Numbered from the stretch's first letter, positions 55,694-64,000 are shown. The stretch: 64,000 nucleotides of DNA from Gramella jeungdoensis (GCF_023805255.1 NZ_JAMSCK010000001.1:124001-188000); one strand, 5' to 3'. The notes: generated from the sequence alone by a model not told the origin. Made by a program: numbers and translations.

Positions 55694-57997
55694 ATGAAGA
55701 GATTAAACTTGTTATGCTACGTATTCTTTATGTTTGTATTCGCTGGCGTATCGGCCCAGGAAACCGAACAAAAGGAAGCACGGCAGGAAGGACACACAAA
55801 CCAAAACAAATTCAGGCAGATGTATATGGAGTTTGCCACTCCAAATCAATACCGTACTGCTTCCGGCGCTCCGGGACCGGCTTATTACCAGAATGAAGCA
55901 GATTATAAAATGGATATAGTTCTGGATGATGAGAATTCTATATTAACAGGAGAGGAGACCATTACTTACCACAACAATTCTCCTCAGGACCTGGAATATC
56001 TATGGGTTCAGTTAGATCAGAACATTCGTAAAAAAGATTCTCCTTCACTTCAAAAAGACGGGGATGGAATGGCACCAGTTGCCACGGCTGCAGGTTTTGC
56101 GAATAAATACCTGCAAGAACCTTTTGATGGAGGCTTTAATATCAAGGAAGTTTCCAGAGATGGTTCGGCGTTAAAGTATACTATCAATCAAACAATGATG
56201 CGTATCGATATGCCTCAGCCATTAAAAGCCGGTGAGAGTTATACTTTTAATATCAAATGGTCCTACAATATCAATAACCATGTGACAAATCGTGCCAGAT
56301 CTGGTTATGAGTTCTTCCCTGAAGATGGGAATAAAGCTTATGTGGTGGCTCAGTTTTTCCCAAGAATGGCGGTATATAATGATGTAGAAGGATGGCAGAA
56401 CATGCAGTTCTGGGGTAGCGGTGAGTTCGCATTACCATTCGGTGATTATGAAGTGAATATCACGGTTCCTGCAGACCACGTTATGGAAGCTACCGGTGAA
56501 CTTCAGAACAGAAAGGAAGTTTATACTAAGGAGATGATGAAGCGTTATGAAAAAGCGCAGAAATCCTATGATGCTCCTGTGGTGATAAGAACTCAGGAAG
56601 AGGCTGAAGAAGCTGAGAAAGGATTTTCAAATAAGACCAAAACATGGAAGTACAAGGCCGAAATGGTTCGGGATTTTGCTTTTTCAACTTCAAGAAAATT
56701 CATTCTTGATATGATGGCTACCGATGTGATGGGTAAAGATGTAATGGCAGTTTCATTATATCCTAAAGAAGGTAACCCGCTTTGGGAAGAGTGGTCTACA
56801 AGGGCTGTTGCCAGTACTTTAAAGAGCTACTCAAATCATACGTTCCAATATCCTTACCATAAGGCAGTCTCAGTTCATGCAAAAAATCAGGGGATGGAGT
56901 ATCCAATGATCTGCTGGAATTATGGGCGGCCTGATGAGAATGGACAGTATAGCGACCGTACTAAATTTGGAATGATAAGTGTTATCATTCACGAGGTAGG
57001 TCATAATTTCTTCCCGATGATCGTTAACTCTGATGAGAGACAGTGGGGATGGATGGATGAAGGTATCAACACCTTTGTTCAATATGTAGCCGAACAGAAA
57101 TTTGGGGAAGAATACCCCGAAGCGATCGCGCCAAACGATAAATACCCTTCAAGAAGAGGAGAGCCTCATAAGATTGTTCCTTATATGAAAGGAAACCAGG
57201 AATATATTGCGCCTATCATGTCCAACCCTGAAGAAGTTTACCAGTTAGGTAATAATGCTTATGGAAAACCTGCAACTGCTCTTAATATTCTTCGTGAAAC
57301 GGTAATGGGCCGTGAATTGTTCGATCATGCATTTAAAACTTATTCTCAAAGATGGATGTTTAAGCACCCAACTCCGGAAGATTTCTTTAGAACTATGGAG
57401 GATGCTTCAAGTATAGATCTTGACTGGTTCTGGAGAGGCTGGTTCTATACTACCGATAATGTAGATATAGGGATCAAAGAGGTTAACAAATATTACGTGA
57501 CCGATACTCCTACCAAGAAAGGCAAGGAAATGCTTAAGCGTTATGGAGCTTCTCCGGAAGATGTGGATGCACTTTACGTAGTGACCGAGGAAGATGAAGA
57601 ATTCAGTAAAGACATGAAAGATAAATCTTTGCTTGAAAGTTCACAGATGCTTCAGGCTTATGTGATGGATAATTTTAGTGAAGAAGAGAGAAAGAACCTT
57701 AAGGCTCCTAAATATTTCTACCAGGTTGTATTTGAAAAGCCGGGTGGCTTAGTGATGCCTTTGATCATTGAGGTTAGCTATGCTGATGGCACTTCAGAAA
57801 AAATAACTTATCCGGTGCAGATATGGAGAAAGAATGATTCTACGGTTAGCAAAGTGATCCCTTCAAATAAAGAGATCACTAAGATCACGGTAGATCCTGA
57901 TCTTGAAACGGCTGATGTTGATGTGAGTAATAACAACTGGCCTAAGACAAAGAATAAGAATGAATTTGAAAAATTCAAAGATAGCTCGGAAGACTAG
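55694..57997 (+). CDS. M1-family zinc metallopeptidase, secreted
   Basis: A 767-residue aminopeptidase-like enzyme with signal peptide (about 1-21). Zinc site H433-E434-V-G-H437 and Glu456, exact HExxH-18-E spacing (IIHEVGHNFF and WGWMDE). N-terminal beta domain about 30-270. It is likely periplasmic or outer-membrane associated and digests peptides. After the catalytic and helical parts there is a C-terminal beta segment (about 680-767) ending in Lys/Glu-rich sequence. The GxMEN substrate motif of canonical M1 enzymes is replaced here by a GMEYP-type segment (NQGMEYPMI). Confidence 0.92.
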   Translation: MKRLNLLCYVFFMFVFAGVSAQETEQKEARQEGHTNQNKFRQMYMEFATPNQYRTASGAPGPAYYQNEADYKMDIVLDDENSILTGEETITYHNNSPQDLEYLWVQLDQNIRKKDSPSLQKDGDGMAPVATAAGFANKYLQEPFDGGFNIKEVSRDGSALKYTINQTMMRIDMPQPLKAGESYTFNIKWSYNINNHVTNRARSGYEFFPEDGNKAYVVAQFFPRMAVYNDVEGWQNMQFWGSGEFALPFGDYEVNITVPADHVMEATGELQNRKEVYTKEMMKRYEKAQKSYDAPVVIRTQEEAEEAEKGFSNKTKTWKYKAEMVRDFAFSTSRKFILDMMATDVMGKDVMAVSLYPKEGNPLWEEWSTRAVASTLKSYSNHTFQYPYHKAVSVHAKNQGMEYPMICWNYGRPDENGQYSDRTKFGMISVIIHEVGHNFFPMIVNSDERQWGWMDEGINTFVQYVAEQKFGEEYPEAIAPNDKYPSRRGEPHKIVPYMKGNQEYIAPIMSNPEEVYQLGNNAYGKPATALNILRETVMGRELFDHAFKTYSQRWMFKHPTPEDFFRTMEDASSIDLDWFWRGWFYTTDNVDIGIKEVNKYYVTDTPTKKGKEMLKRYGASPEDVDALYVVTEEDEEFSKDMKDKSLLESSQMLQAYVMDNFSEEERKNLKAPKYFYQVVFEKPGGLVMPLIIEVSYADGTSEKITYPVQIWRKNDSTVSKVIPSNKEITKITVDPDLETADVDVSNNNWPKTKNKNEFEKFKDSSED

Positions 57998-58017
57998 TTA
58001 GCGAGTAAAAATTTATT

Positions 58018-58047
58018 AAGCCGACTTTAACGAGTCGGCTTTTTTTA
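58018..58047 (+). terminator. Terminator after the M1 peptidase gene
   Basis: AAGCCGACT and AGTCGGCTT around a 6-nt loop, then a T-run. Confidence 0.9.
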
Positions 58048-58063
58048 TGCTGATATTTGTAAT

Positions 58064-58071
58064 TATATTTG
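58064..58071 (+). promoter_or_regulatory. -7 box giving a leaderless tatA transcript
   Basis: TATATTTG, a perfect TAnnTTTG match ending 6 nt before the ATG at 58078. No -33 at normal spacing because a terminator lies there. Confidence 0.5.
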
Positions 58072-58077
58072 CTTGCT

Positions 58078-58359
58078 ATGTATACGTTACCTTTATTTAT
58101 TAGTGGAGCCGAAATTGCCTTTATCATGTTCATTCTGGTAATGGTTTTTGGAGCTGATAAGATCCCTGAAATTGCCAGAGGATTGGGAAAAGGCATGAAA
58201 GCTATCAGAAATGCCTCTAACGATATTAAAGATGAAATCCAGAAAAGTGCCGAAAAGCAGGGGATAGATACCGATTTCACAAAGGATGTTAGAGGGGAGA
58301 TTGATAAGGTAAAAGAAGATATAGAAGAAATATCCGGTTCGGTAAAGCGCAAACTCTAA
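58078..58359 (+). CDS. tatA: Twin-arginine translocase component TatA/TatE-like
   Basis: A 93-residue protein with the TatA layout: short N-terminal membrane helix (about 8-24), hinge with FGADKIPEIARGLGKGMK amphipathic helix (about 24-45), then a long charged tail. TatA forms the export pore for folded proteins carrying a twin-arginine signal. tatC is not in the window. Start ATG 58078 is preferred over TTG 58069, which is inside the promoter box. The F-G-x-D-K-I-P motif distinguishes it from other small membrane proteins. Confidence 0.9.
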   Translation: MYTLPLFISGAEIAFIMFILVMVFGADKIPEIARGLGKGMKAIRNASNDIKDEIQKSAEKQGIDTDFTKDVRGEIDKVKEDIEEISGSVKRKL

Positions 58360-58370
58360 ACTCTTAGCTA

Positions 58371-58928
58371 ATGTGGGAGCAGATTGAGCAATGGGACAGG
58401 GAGTTATTTGTATATCTTAATAATCTGGGGATTGAAAAATATGATTCATTCTGGATCTTTGTGACAAATCCAACCCACTGGATTCCCCTTTATTTCATTT
58501 TCTTTCTTTTTTTCTTTCTGGCTTTTCACTGGAAAAAAGCGGCATTTTCAACCTTATTCTTACTTGCTGCGGTATTCACTACCTGGAGTTTTACAAATCT
58601 TGTTAAAGGCATCGCCTTAAGGTTAAGGCCAAATAACGAACCAGACCTCACCGATTTGATCCGGATACTTCAGGAACCAACTAATTATAGTTTCTTTTCG
58701 GGGCATGCGTCAACCTCCTTTGCGGCAACCACTTTTGTAGTGATGGTGCTTACCAGTAAGACAAGATGGATATACCTGGCCTATATATGGCCCATTATTT
58801 TTGTTATGAGCCGTATTTATGTAGGAGTTCATTATCCCGGAGATATCCTCGTTGGGATGATCGTGGGGATAGTCATGGCTGTTATTTTTTACCAGTTATA
58901 CCTTAAATCAGGAAGAAGGCTCTACTAA
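58371..58928 (+). CDS. PAP2-family phosphatase
   Basis: A 185-residue membrane phosphatase with about five segments. The three PAP2 blocks are in order: KGIALRLRP, FFSGHAS, and SRIYVGVHYPGD. Possible roles: undecaprenyl pyrophosphate recycling or phosphatidate/lipid A dephosphorylation; the sequence does not decide. It follows tatA by 11 nt and is probably cotranscribed. It ends with a 4-bp overlap of the convergent methyltransferase. Confidence 0.92.
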   Translation: MWEQIEQWDRELFVYLNNLGIEKYDSFWIFVTNPTHWIPLYFIFFLFFFLAFHWKKAAFSTLFLLAAVFTTWSFTNLVKGIALRLRPNNEPDLTDLIRILQEPTNYSFFSGHASTSFAATTFVVMVLTSKTRWIYLAYIWPIIFVMSRIYVGVHYPGDILVGMIVGIVMAVIFYQLYLKSGRRLY

Positions 58929-59569
58929 TTTTTCACTCGCGTGAGGGTAAGACCGTCTCTTATAGGTAATATTACGGTTTCTACCCGGGGGTCTTCTGCC
59001 AGCAGTTTATTATAAACAAGTAAGCCTTTAGTAGATTCGTCATCATCCTTTACATTTTCTACCACTTTACCAGACCAAAGTACATTGTCTGAAAGTATGA
59101 TTCCGCCAGGTTTCATTTTATCTATCACTAATTCGAAGTATTTGGGATAATTTGGTTTGTCAGCATCGATGAAAACCAGATCGAATTTTGTATCTATCTC
59201 AGGGATTATCTCGGTCGCATCTCCCAGATATTGTTTTATCTGACTGGAATATTCTGAGGAATCAAAATATTTCTTCTGAAAATCATAGAGTTCTTCATTC
59301 ATATCAATCGTATGAAGTGTGCCATCTTTGGTTAAACCTTCGGCAAGGCATAAGGCGGAATAACCGGTATAAGTACCGATTTCCAGAATGCTTTCCGGCA
59401 TCTTCATTTTTGAAAGCAGGCTTAAAACCCTTCCCTGGTAATGGCCGCTCAACATTCTGGGTTGCATTACCTTTTGATTGGTCTCTCTGTTCAGTTTTGC
59501 TAGAAGCTCAGGTTCTTTTTGAGAATGTTCTACTATATATTCATCAATTTCTTCTGGTAAAAAATGCAT
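58925..59569 (-). CDS. SAM-dependent O-methyltransferase
   Basis: A 214-residue catechol/caffeoyl-CoA-type O-methyltransferase. The SAM motif is EIGTYTGYSALCLAEGL, with the acidic TIDMNEELYDFQ, and the metal-site region VFIDADKPNYPKYFE then DNVLWSG. Cytoplasmic; substrate unknown. A minus-strand TAATTTTG at 59585-59592 is a candidate -7. The divergent neighbour is kynU, but no functional link is evident. Confidence 0.9.
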   Translation of the reverse strand: MHFLPEEIDEYIVEHSQKEPELLAKLNRETNQKVMQPRMLSGHYQGRVLSLLSKMKMPESILEIGTYTGYSALCLAEGLTKDGTLHTIDMNEELYDFQKKYFDSSEYSSQIKQYLGDATEIIPEIDTKFDLVFIDADKPNYPKYFELVIDKMKPGGIILSDNVLWSGKVVENVKDDDESTKGLLVYNKLLAEDPRVETVILPIRDGLTLTRVKN

Positions 59570-59663
59570 GCATTCAATTTTTTACAAAATTAATGATTTT
59601 ATGCGCCTATCATTGATTATGTTGTTTAAAACGAAATCGTATTTTTACCAAAAATTGAAAAAT

Positions 59664-60941
59664 ATGCAATTTCAGAACTCCAGGGAATTTGCCAGAGAAC
59701 TGGATAGAAAGGATAAATTAGCCAATTATCGAAACGAATTTATTTTTCCTAAAGTGAATGGGAAAGATGTAATCTATTTTGTTGGAAATTCTTTAGGTCT
59801 GCAGCCAAAACGAACGCAACAATATGTTGACGAGGTGATGAAAGACTGGGCCGAACTTGGAGTGGAAGGCCATTTTTATGCTGAAAAGCCCTGGTGGGAT
59901 TATCATGAACGTTTTTCTGAGAAACTATCCAGAATTGTGGGTGCAGAGCCTTCAGAAGTAACCGTGATGAATACCTTGACAGTGAATTTGCATTTACTGA
60001 TGGTTTCTTTTTACCGCCCCACAAACAAACGCTATAAAATAATCTGTGAAGAAAAAGCATTTCCAAGCGATCAGTATATGATCGCTAGTCAGGTGCGTTT
60101 TCACGGATATGATCCTTCTGACGCTATTGTGGAGATTAGTAAAAGGGAAGGAGAACAAAATTTCAGGACTGAAGATATACTCGAAAAGATAAAGGAAGTA
60201 GGGGAAGAGTGTGCCCTGGTTCTAATAGGGGGGGTTAACTATTATACAGGACAGGTCTTCGACATGGAAAAGATCACACAGGCGGGCCATGAAGTTGGTG
60301 CCTTTGTAGGCTGGGATCTGGCTCACGCTGCCGGAAATATAGAATTGAAATTGAGTGAATGGAATGTTGATTTTGCCGCATGGTGCAGCTATAAATACAT
60401 GAATTCAGGACCCGGAAATGCATCGGGGTGTTTTATTAATAAGAAATATCATAATAAGAAAGATATCCCCAGGTTTGAAGGATGGTGGGGCCATAACAAA
60501 GAAAAACGTTTCCTGATGGAACCTGAATTTCAGCCGGAACCTACGGCAAATGCGTGGCAGGTGAGCAATGCGCCGGTATTAGCCCTGGCTCCATACCTGG
60601 CTTCCCTTGAAATGTTCGATGAGGTTGGGATGCCCGCCCTGATCGAGAAACGAAATAAAATAGTCGCTTACCTTGAATTTATTCTTCATGAGATAGATAA
60701 GGAAGTGGAAAGTACCTTTGAAATAATTACGCCTGCCAGACAGGAAGAAAGGGCGACACAATTATCTGTCTTTTTGCACGGTGAGGGTAGAGAGCTCTTC
60801 AAGTATTTGATGGATAGTGGTGTGATCACAGACTGGCGTGAGCCTAATGTGATCAGGCTTGCCCCGGCACCATTTTATTGCTCTTTTGAAGATATGTACG
60901 AGTTCGGCCAGATCCTGAAAAAGGGAATCCTTGGTAAATAA
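59664..60941 (+). CDS. kynU: Kynureninase
   Basis: PLP enzyme that splits kynurenine (or 3-hydroxykynurenine) to (3-hydroxy)anthranilate and alanine in tryptophan catabolism or NAD synthesis. The PLP Lys is K244 (SYKYMNSGPG); the preceding VGWDLAHAAGN is the PLP-Asp region, and FVGNSLGLQP lies near the N-terminus. Start ATG 59664 (M-Q-F-Q-N) gives 425 residues, standard length; an upstream ATG would add 32 unlike residues. No other tryptophan-degradation gene is in the window. Confidence 0.95.
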   Translation: MQFQNSREFARELDRKDKLANYRNEFIFPKVNGKDVIYFVGNSLGLQPKRTQQYVDEVMKDWAELGVEGHFYAEKPWWDYHERFSEKLSRIVGAEPSEVTVMNTLTVNLHLLMVSFYRPTNKRYKIICEEKAFPSDQYMIASQVRFHGYDPSDAIVEISKREGEQNFRTEDILEKIKEVGEECALVLIGGVNYYTGQVFDMEKITQAGHEVGAFVGWDLAHAAGNIELKLSEWNVDFAAWCSYKYMNSGPGNASGCFINKKYHNKKDIPRFEGWWGHNKEKRFLMEPEFQPEPTANAWQVSNAPVLALAPYLASLEMFDEVGMPALIEKRNKIVAYLEFILHEIDKEVESTFEIITPARQEERATQLSVFLHGEGRELFKYLMDSGVITDWREPNVIRLAPAPFYCSFEDMYEFGQILKKGILGK

Positions 60942-60956
60942 AATGTGAGTTTTTAA

Positions 60957-61063
60957 ATCTGGCTAAGAAATTAAGGTTAAGTCATGCTGAATTTATTTCA
61001 GGATATTATCTTTTAGAAGCTGAAACTAGTTGAGCCTGACGAATTTCAATCACTTAGCCAGAT
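60957..61063. repeat. Imperfect 107-bp palindrome between kynU and a lipoprotein gene
   Basis: Perfect outer arms ATCTGGCTAAG (60957-60967) and CTTAGCCAGAT (61053-61063). Inner arms 60981-61001 and 61020-61040 pair imperfectly over 21 nt (GTCAtGCTgAA opposite the complement of GAGCCTGAC), with an 18-nt loop. No T-run. This looks like a dispersed intergenic element rather than a plain terminator. Confidence 0.75.
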
Positions 61064-61069
61064 CTACTG

Positions 61070-61744
61070 CTATTCTTCTATGGATACATCAGAGAAATAT
61101 AACTCAAAGCTACCATCCTTTGACTTATGCATAGTAGCTATCTTTATCCCGTCGAAATCCTTATAATCCTCCCAGGTAGAAGGTGATTCTCTCTTTCCGT
61201 CTGACGATTTATAGACCCATTCCCGAATCATATAATCATCATCAAAATAAATATCATAACTATCACCGGGTGTATATCCACCTTCTGAAGGGTAACTAAC
61301 CGTCATCATACTCATTTCCTTTTCGCTAATTGGAGCTTTAGCTTTCTTAACTTCACTTAATTTAGCATCAGACCATTTTAGTTGATATGGGAAAAGTAAC
61401 CAGTAAGAATCATTCACAAAACGCCTATCTATATACTTCTTATCTTCAGCAAGGCTATCTTTTTTAGTATAGCTCATCGTGCTGTCTTTTTCAGTCAGGC
61501 TTATTTTATCAGTTGTGGTATTCCATACCCAGCGTCTCTGTGCACGAAGTGAGTCATTCACCTTAACATTGAAAGTGAATTTGATCTGGCTTATACTGTC
61601 AAACTTTTCAAATCCGTTAGCCATGGCTATTTTTTCATGGACTTCGAGATTCGGATCTTTAGCTACTTCTTCTTTTTTCTTTTTTTCCTGGTTACAGGAA
61701 ATTATTGCTAAAGACAACATAATTAATGTGATTAATTTTCTCAT
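61070..61744 (-). CDS. Predicted lipoprotein, possibly DUF6503 type
   Basis: A 224-residue lipoprotein with an SPII signal ending IISC (Cys17), followed by a Lys/Glu linker. The mature part (about 40-220) alternates strands and polar turns and has a characteristic VKVNDSLRAQRRWVWNTTTDK. I relate it to DUF6503-type proteins from memory only. Function unknown. Directly follows the SDR gene on the same strand (23-nt gap) and borders the palindrome at its 3' end. Confidence 0.7.
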   Translation of the reverse strand: MRKLITLIMLSLAIISCNQEKKKKEEVAKDPNLEVHEKIAMANGFEKFDSISQIKFTFNVKVNDSLRAQRRWVWNTTTDKISLTEKDSTMSYTKKDSLAEDKKYIDRRFVNDSYWLLFPYQLKWSDAKLSEVKKAKAPISEKEMSMMTVSYPSEGGYTPGDSYDIYFDDDYMIREWVYKSSDGKRESPSTWEDYKDFDGIKIATMHKSKDGSFELYFSDVSIEE

Positions 61745-61767
61745 ATGATCCTTTTTTAGTTGTTAGT

Positions 61768-62526
61768 TTATATTGCTTTAATACTCATGCCTCCATCGGC
61801 AATGATATTCTGTCCCGTAATGAAAGATGATTTTTCCATGGCCAGGAAGGCTATGATAGCAGATATTTCGCCTGCTTCGGCCACTCGGTTCAGTGGAGTT
61901 CTGCTTAAGATCGATTTCATTTTTTCCTCCTGCTCAAGATAGCCTTTGGTTAATGGTGTTTTGGTGAACCAGGGAGAAACAGCGTTTACCCTGATTCCAT
62001 CTGAAGCCCATTCTGAAGCCAGGCTTCTTGTTTGCTGAAGTAAACCAGATTTTGACATGGCGTAAGGAACCCCGGTGCCAACATCCTGGATAGCGGCAGA
62101 AGAGGCTACATTGATAATAGAGGCTTTGCCTGATTCTTTAAGGTATGGATACAACAATCTGCTAAGTTCGAAAGGAGAGATCAGATTGATCTCAAGAACT
62201 TTTCTGAATTCTTCTTCCGAGTAATCATTCGCCTTTTTCCGGATGTTGATACCGGCATTATGAACAAGCATGTCCAGTTTTTTCCAGTTTTCAGCGATCC
62301 ATGATTTTATTTTTGACCTATCCTCATTCATTGACGAATCTGCGGTAAGTCCATGAGCTTTTAATCCTTTATTCCGGAGTTCTTTTTCAAATTCAAACAC
62401 ATCTTCTTTGCTTCTTGACGTGAATAGGACTTCTGCACCTAGTTCCAGAAATTCAAGCACCGTAGCACGGCCAATTCCTTTGGTTCCACCTGTTATTAAT
62501 GCTTTTTTATTTTCTAATGTCCACAT
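61768..62526 (-). CDS. SDR-family NAD(P)-dependent oxidoreductase
   Basis: A 252-residue classical short-chain dehydrogenase. Cofactor loop T12-G-G-T-K-G-I-G19, NAG at 90-92, catalytic S142 and Y155-x3-K159 (YAMSKSG). Closest in style to tropinone reductase or 3-oxoacyl-ACP reductase-like enzymes; the C-terminal segment MEKSSFITGQNIIADGG is standard. Substrate unknown. First of a possible two-gene unit with the lipoprotein. Confidence 0.92.
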   Translation of the reverse strand: MWTLENKKALITGGTKGIGRATVLEFLELGAEVLFTSRSKEDVFEFEKELRNKGLKAHGLTADSSMNEDRSKIKSWIAENWKKLDMLVHNAGINIRKKANDYSEEEFRKVLEINLISPFELSRLLYPYLKESGKASIINVASSAAIQDVGTGVPYAMSKSGLLQQTRSLASEWASDGIRVNAVSPWFTKTPLTKGYLEQEEKMKSILSRTPLNRVAEAGEISAIIAFLAMEKSSFITGQNIIADGGMSIKAI

Positions 62527-62559
62527 GCAGTGTAATTGTCTCTACTAATTTAAGAAATA

Positions 62560-62589
62560 AAAAACCCTTTGATCACTCAAAGGGTTTTT
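62560..62589 (-). terminator. Terminator after the small membrane peptide gene
   Basis: AAAAACCCTTTG and CAAAGGGTTTTT with a 6-nt loop; stands 17 nt after the 51-residue gene's stop. Confidence 0.9.
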
Positions 62590-62605
62590 AGAAATCTTCA
62601 AAATC

Positions 62606-62761
62606 CTATAGTCTTCGGCCGGTTAATAATTTGTAAAGGATCATTATAACGGCAAGTACTATAAGAATGTGAATAATGCTTCCAAGATCTGGGAAAGCAA
62701 AATATCCTACAAGCCAACCAATTACCAGTAAAACGATAATAAGCCAAATTAAATCTCTCAT
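62606..62761 (-). CDS. 51-residue membrane peptide, lmo0937-like
   Basis: Translation gives MRDLIWLIIVLLVIGWLVGY, then FAFPDLGSIIHILIVLAVIM and ILYKLLTGRRL. Two hydrophobic segments (about 3-20 and 28-44) joined by a short F-P-D-L-G turn, with a basic C-terminus. This matches the lmo0937/DUF5670 family of tiny membrane proteins, as I remember it; function unknown. A clean terminator follows. Small but well supported: full frame, membrane pattern and terminator position agree. Confidence 0.8.
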   Translation of the reverse strand: MRDLIWLIIVLLVIGWLVGYFAFPDLGSIIHILIVLAVIMILYKLLTGRRL

Positions 62762-62909
62762 GTCAGGTTGATTTTAGAACAACCTAAAAAAAGGCTGTCG
62801 TTGGTTAATATTAAATATTAGTAAGTTAAATTGTTGGTTAATTCTCATACTAATTTAGATAATCAACTCCCCTGTATCACTGCATTTAACCTTGATTTAA
62901 CGTTAGTTA

Positions 62910-64000
62910 TTAAAAATCTGAGGGGTGCTCAATAATGCTGGCAGCTCTTTTTCTGATGCTTTTCATTTCTTCGGAATCCTTTTTATCAAGCAGGCTCATC
63001 ATCATATTCATTCTTTGATTTTTACTGAATTTCTCACGATTTGAATCCAGAAAATTCCAGTAAAGACTGTTAAAAGGACAGGCATCTTCTTCAATCTTTT
63101 TATGGACGTTATAGTGGCAATCCTTACAGTAATTGCTCATTTTATTAATATAACTGCCACTTGAAACGTAAGGTTTGGTCGCAACAATGCCGCCGTCGGC
63201 AAACTGGCTCATCCCGCGGGTGTTGGTGATCTCCACCCATTCAATAGCATCAATATAGATTCCCAGGTACCATTTATCTACTTCATCAGGATGAGTTTGA
63301 GTTAATAGCGCATAGTTCCCGGTAACCATCAATCGCTGAATGTGATGTGCATAGGCATTTTCAAGACTATTCTTTATGGAATGATGAAGGCAGTTCATTT
63401 TCGTTTTTGCATCCCAGTAAAAAGGAGGAAGATCATTCTGATTTCTTAGTTTGTTACTTCTGCGGTAACCGGGCATTTCTTTCCAGTAAATACCTCTCAT
63501 ATATTCCCGCCAGCCAAGAATCTGCCTGACAAATCCTTCTACCTGCGAAATATCGATCTCATCCTTATGCTCATAGTAATAGTCAACAACGCTATCTATC
63601 ACTTCCCTTGGATTTAGCATTTTAGTGTTAAGGCTAAAAGAAAGCCGGGAATGAAATAAATAAGCCTCATTAGTATGCATTGCATCCTGAAAATCTCCAA
63701 AATGGACAAGAAGGTTCTTGCAGAAGTAATTCAATACCGATAGAGCATCTTCTCTTGACGTGGGCCAGTTAAAACTTTTCTCATTTACACCGCCCAGTGT
63801 TTTGATTCCGGCTTTATTGATTTCTTTAAGAATAGCTGAAACATCCTTTCTAAAACCTCTTTCATGGGGAATTTCAGGCTCACCCTTCCATTTCTTTCGG
63901 TTAGACTTGTCAAAATTCCATTTTCCGCCTTCCGGGTTATTCGAATCCACCATAAGTATATTATGTTTTTTACGCATATCCCGGTAGAAATACTCCATGG
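62910..64000 (-). CDS. Iron-sulfur photolyase/cryptochrome-like protein, 5' end outside window
   Basis: The C-terminal 362 residues of a FeS-BCP (PhrB-like) photolyase, which repairs UV lesions using FAD. Four Cys are placed at 203, 291, 294 and 307, counted from the first in-window Met. Their spacing (88, 3, 13) equals that of Agrobacterium PhrB as I recall it (C350, C438, C441, C454). On that alignment about 147 N-terminal residues lie beyond the window. FAD-binding and core segments visible are RQILGWREYMRGIYW and AHHIQRLMVTGNYALL. DNA repair enzyme by family; cryptochrome-like signalling is also possible. Confidence 0.9.
   Translation of the reverse strand, partial: MEYFYRDMRKKHNILMVDSNNPEGGKWNFDKSNRKKWKGEPEIPHERGFRKDVSAILKEINKAGIKTLGGVNEKSFNWPTSREDALSVLNYFCKNLLVHFGDFQDAMHTNEAYLFHSRLSFSLNTKMLNPREVIDSVVDYYYEHKDEIDISQVEGFVRQILGWREYMRGIYWKEMPGYRRSNKLRNQNDLPPFYWDAKTKMNCLHHSIKNSLENAYAHHIQRLMVTGNYALLTQTHPDEVDKWYLGIYIDAIEWVEITNTRGMSQFADGGIVATKPYVSSGSYINKMSNYCKDCHYNVHKKIEEDACPFNSLYWNFLDSNREKFSKNQRMNMMMSLLDKKDSEEMKSIRKRAASIIEHPSDF

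Overview
This 64 kb window looks like chromosomal core from a flavobacterium, most likely a marine Flavobacteriaceae of the Gramella/Christiangramia type; the genus is an inference from protein style. The signs are gliding genes gldB and gldC, a protein with a type IX secretion (gliding-motility-associated) C-terminal domain, a fused SecDF, a DAP-type MurE, many lipoproteins with short SPII signals, and Bacteroidetes promoters (TAnnTTTG, sometimes with an upstream TTG/TTTG). Shine-Dalgarno sequences are rare. I saw no insertion sequence, prophage, CRISPR array or integrase.

Layout. 1-6.5 kb: the 3' part of dnaG, an orphan LuxR-type response regulator with an altered phosphorylation site, nadE, gldB-gldC plus a small CxxC protein, engB and an alpha/beta hydrolase. 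6.7-22.3 kb: a complete division and cell wall (dcw) cluster, mraZ-rsmH-ftsL-ftsI-murE-mraY-murD-ftsW-murG-murC-ftsQ-ftsA-ftsZ, all on the + strand, with three helically phased GTGGTAA repeats in front of mraZ, a strong terminator after ftsZ and a tight 27-bp palindrome between murD and ftsW. 22.3-30.3 kb: a HerA-like ATPase with a lipoprotein, then four peptide or wall hydrolases (class A-like serine hydrolase, LD-carboxypeptidase, PBP4-type carboxypeptidase, M14 carboxypeptidase). 30.3-40.9 kb: queE, a DUF2911 protein, asnB, gyrB, a DUF6588 protein, mdh and secDF, mostly single units with their own promoters and terminators.

40.9-49.4 kb: a five-gene minus-strand unit folE-cysS-yidD-lgt-DUF192, a T9SS-type surface protein, a FadL-like outer membrane protein and a strongly low-complexity Tyr/Gly then Arg/Ser lipoprotein. 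49.5-53.3 kb: proS, two identical tRNA-Glu genes, rpsT, and pepE-glsA. 53.4-58.0 kb: two paralogous secreted proteins with a CarboxypepD_reg-like N-terminus, a DUF6702 protein and a large M1 metallopeptidase. 58-64 kb: tatA, a PAP2 phosphatase, an O-methyltransferase, kynU, a dispersed-repeat-like palindrome, a lipoprotein, an SDR oxidoreductase, a 51-residue membrane peptide, and the 3' part of an iron-sulfur photolyase.

The dcw cluster builds lipid II and the divisome. SecDF, YidD, Lgt and TatA serve protein export and membrane insertion. GldB/GldC and the T9SS-type protein belong to gliding and the type IX pathway. No obvious new defence or mobile system is present. The best leads are the regulator with Glu at the phospho-Asp position, the phased MraZ operator, two palindromic intergenic elements, the paralog/DUF6702/M1 locus and the low-complexity lipoprotein.
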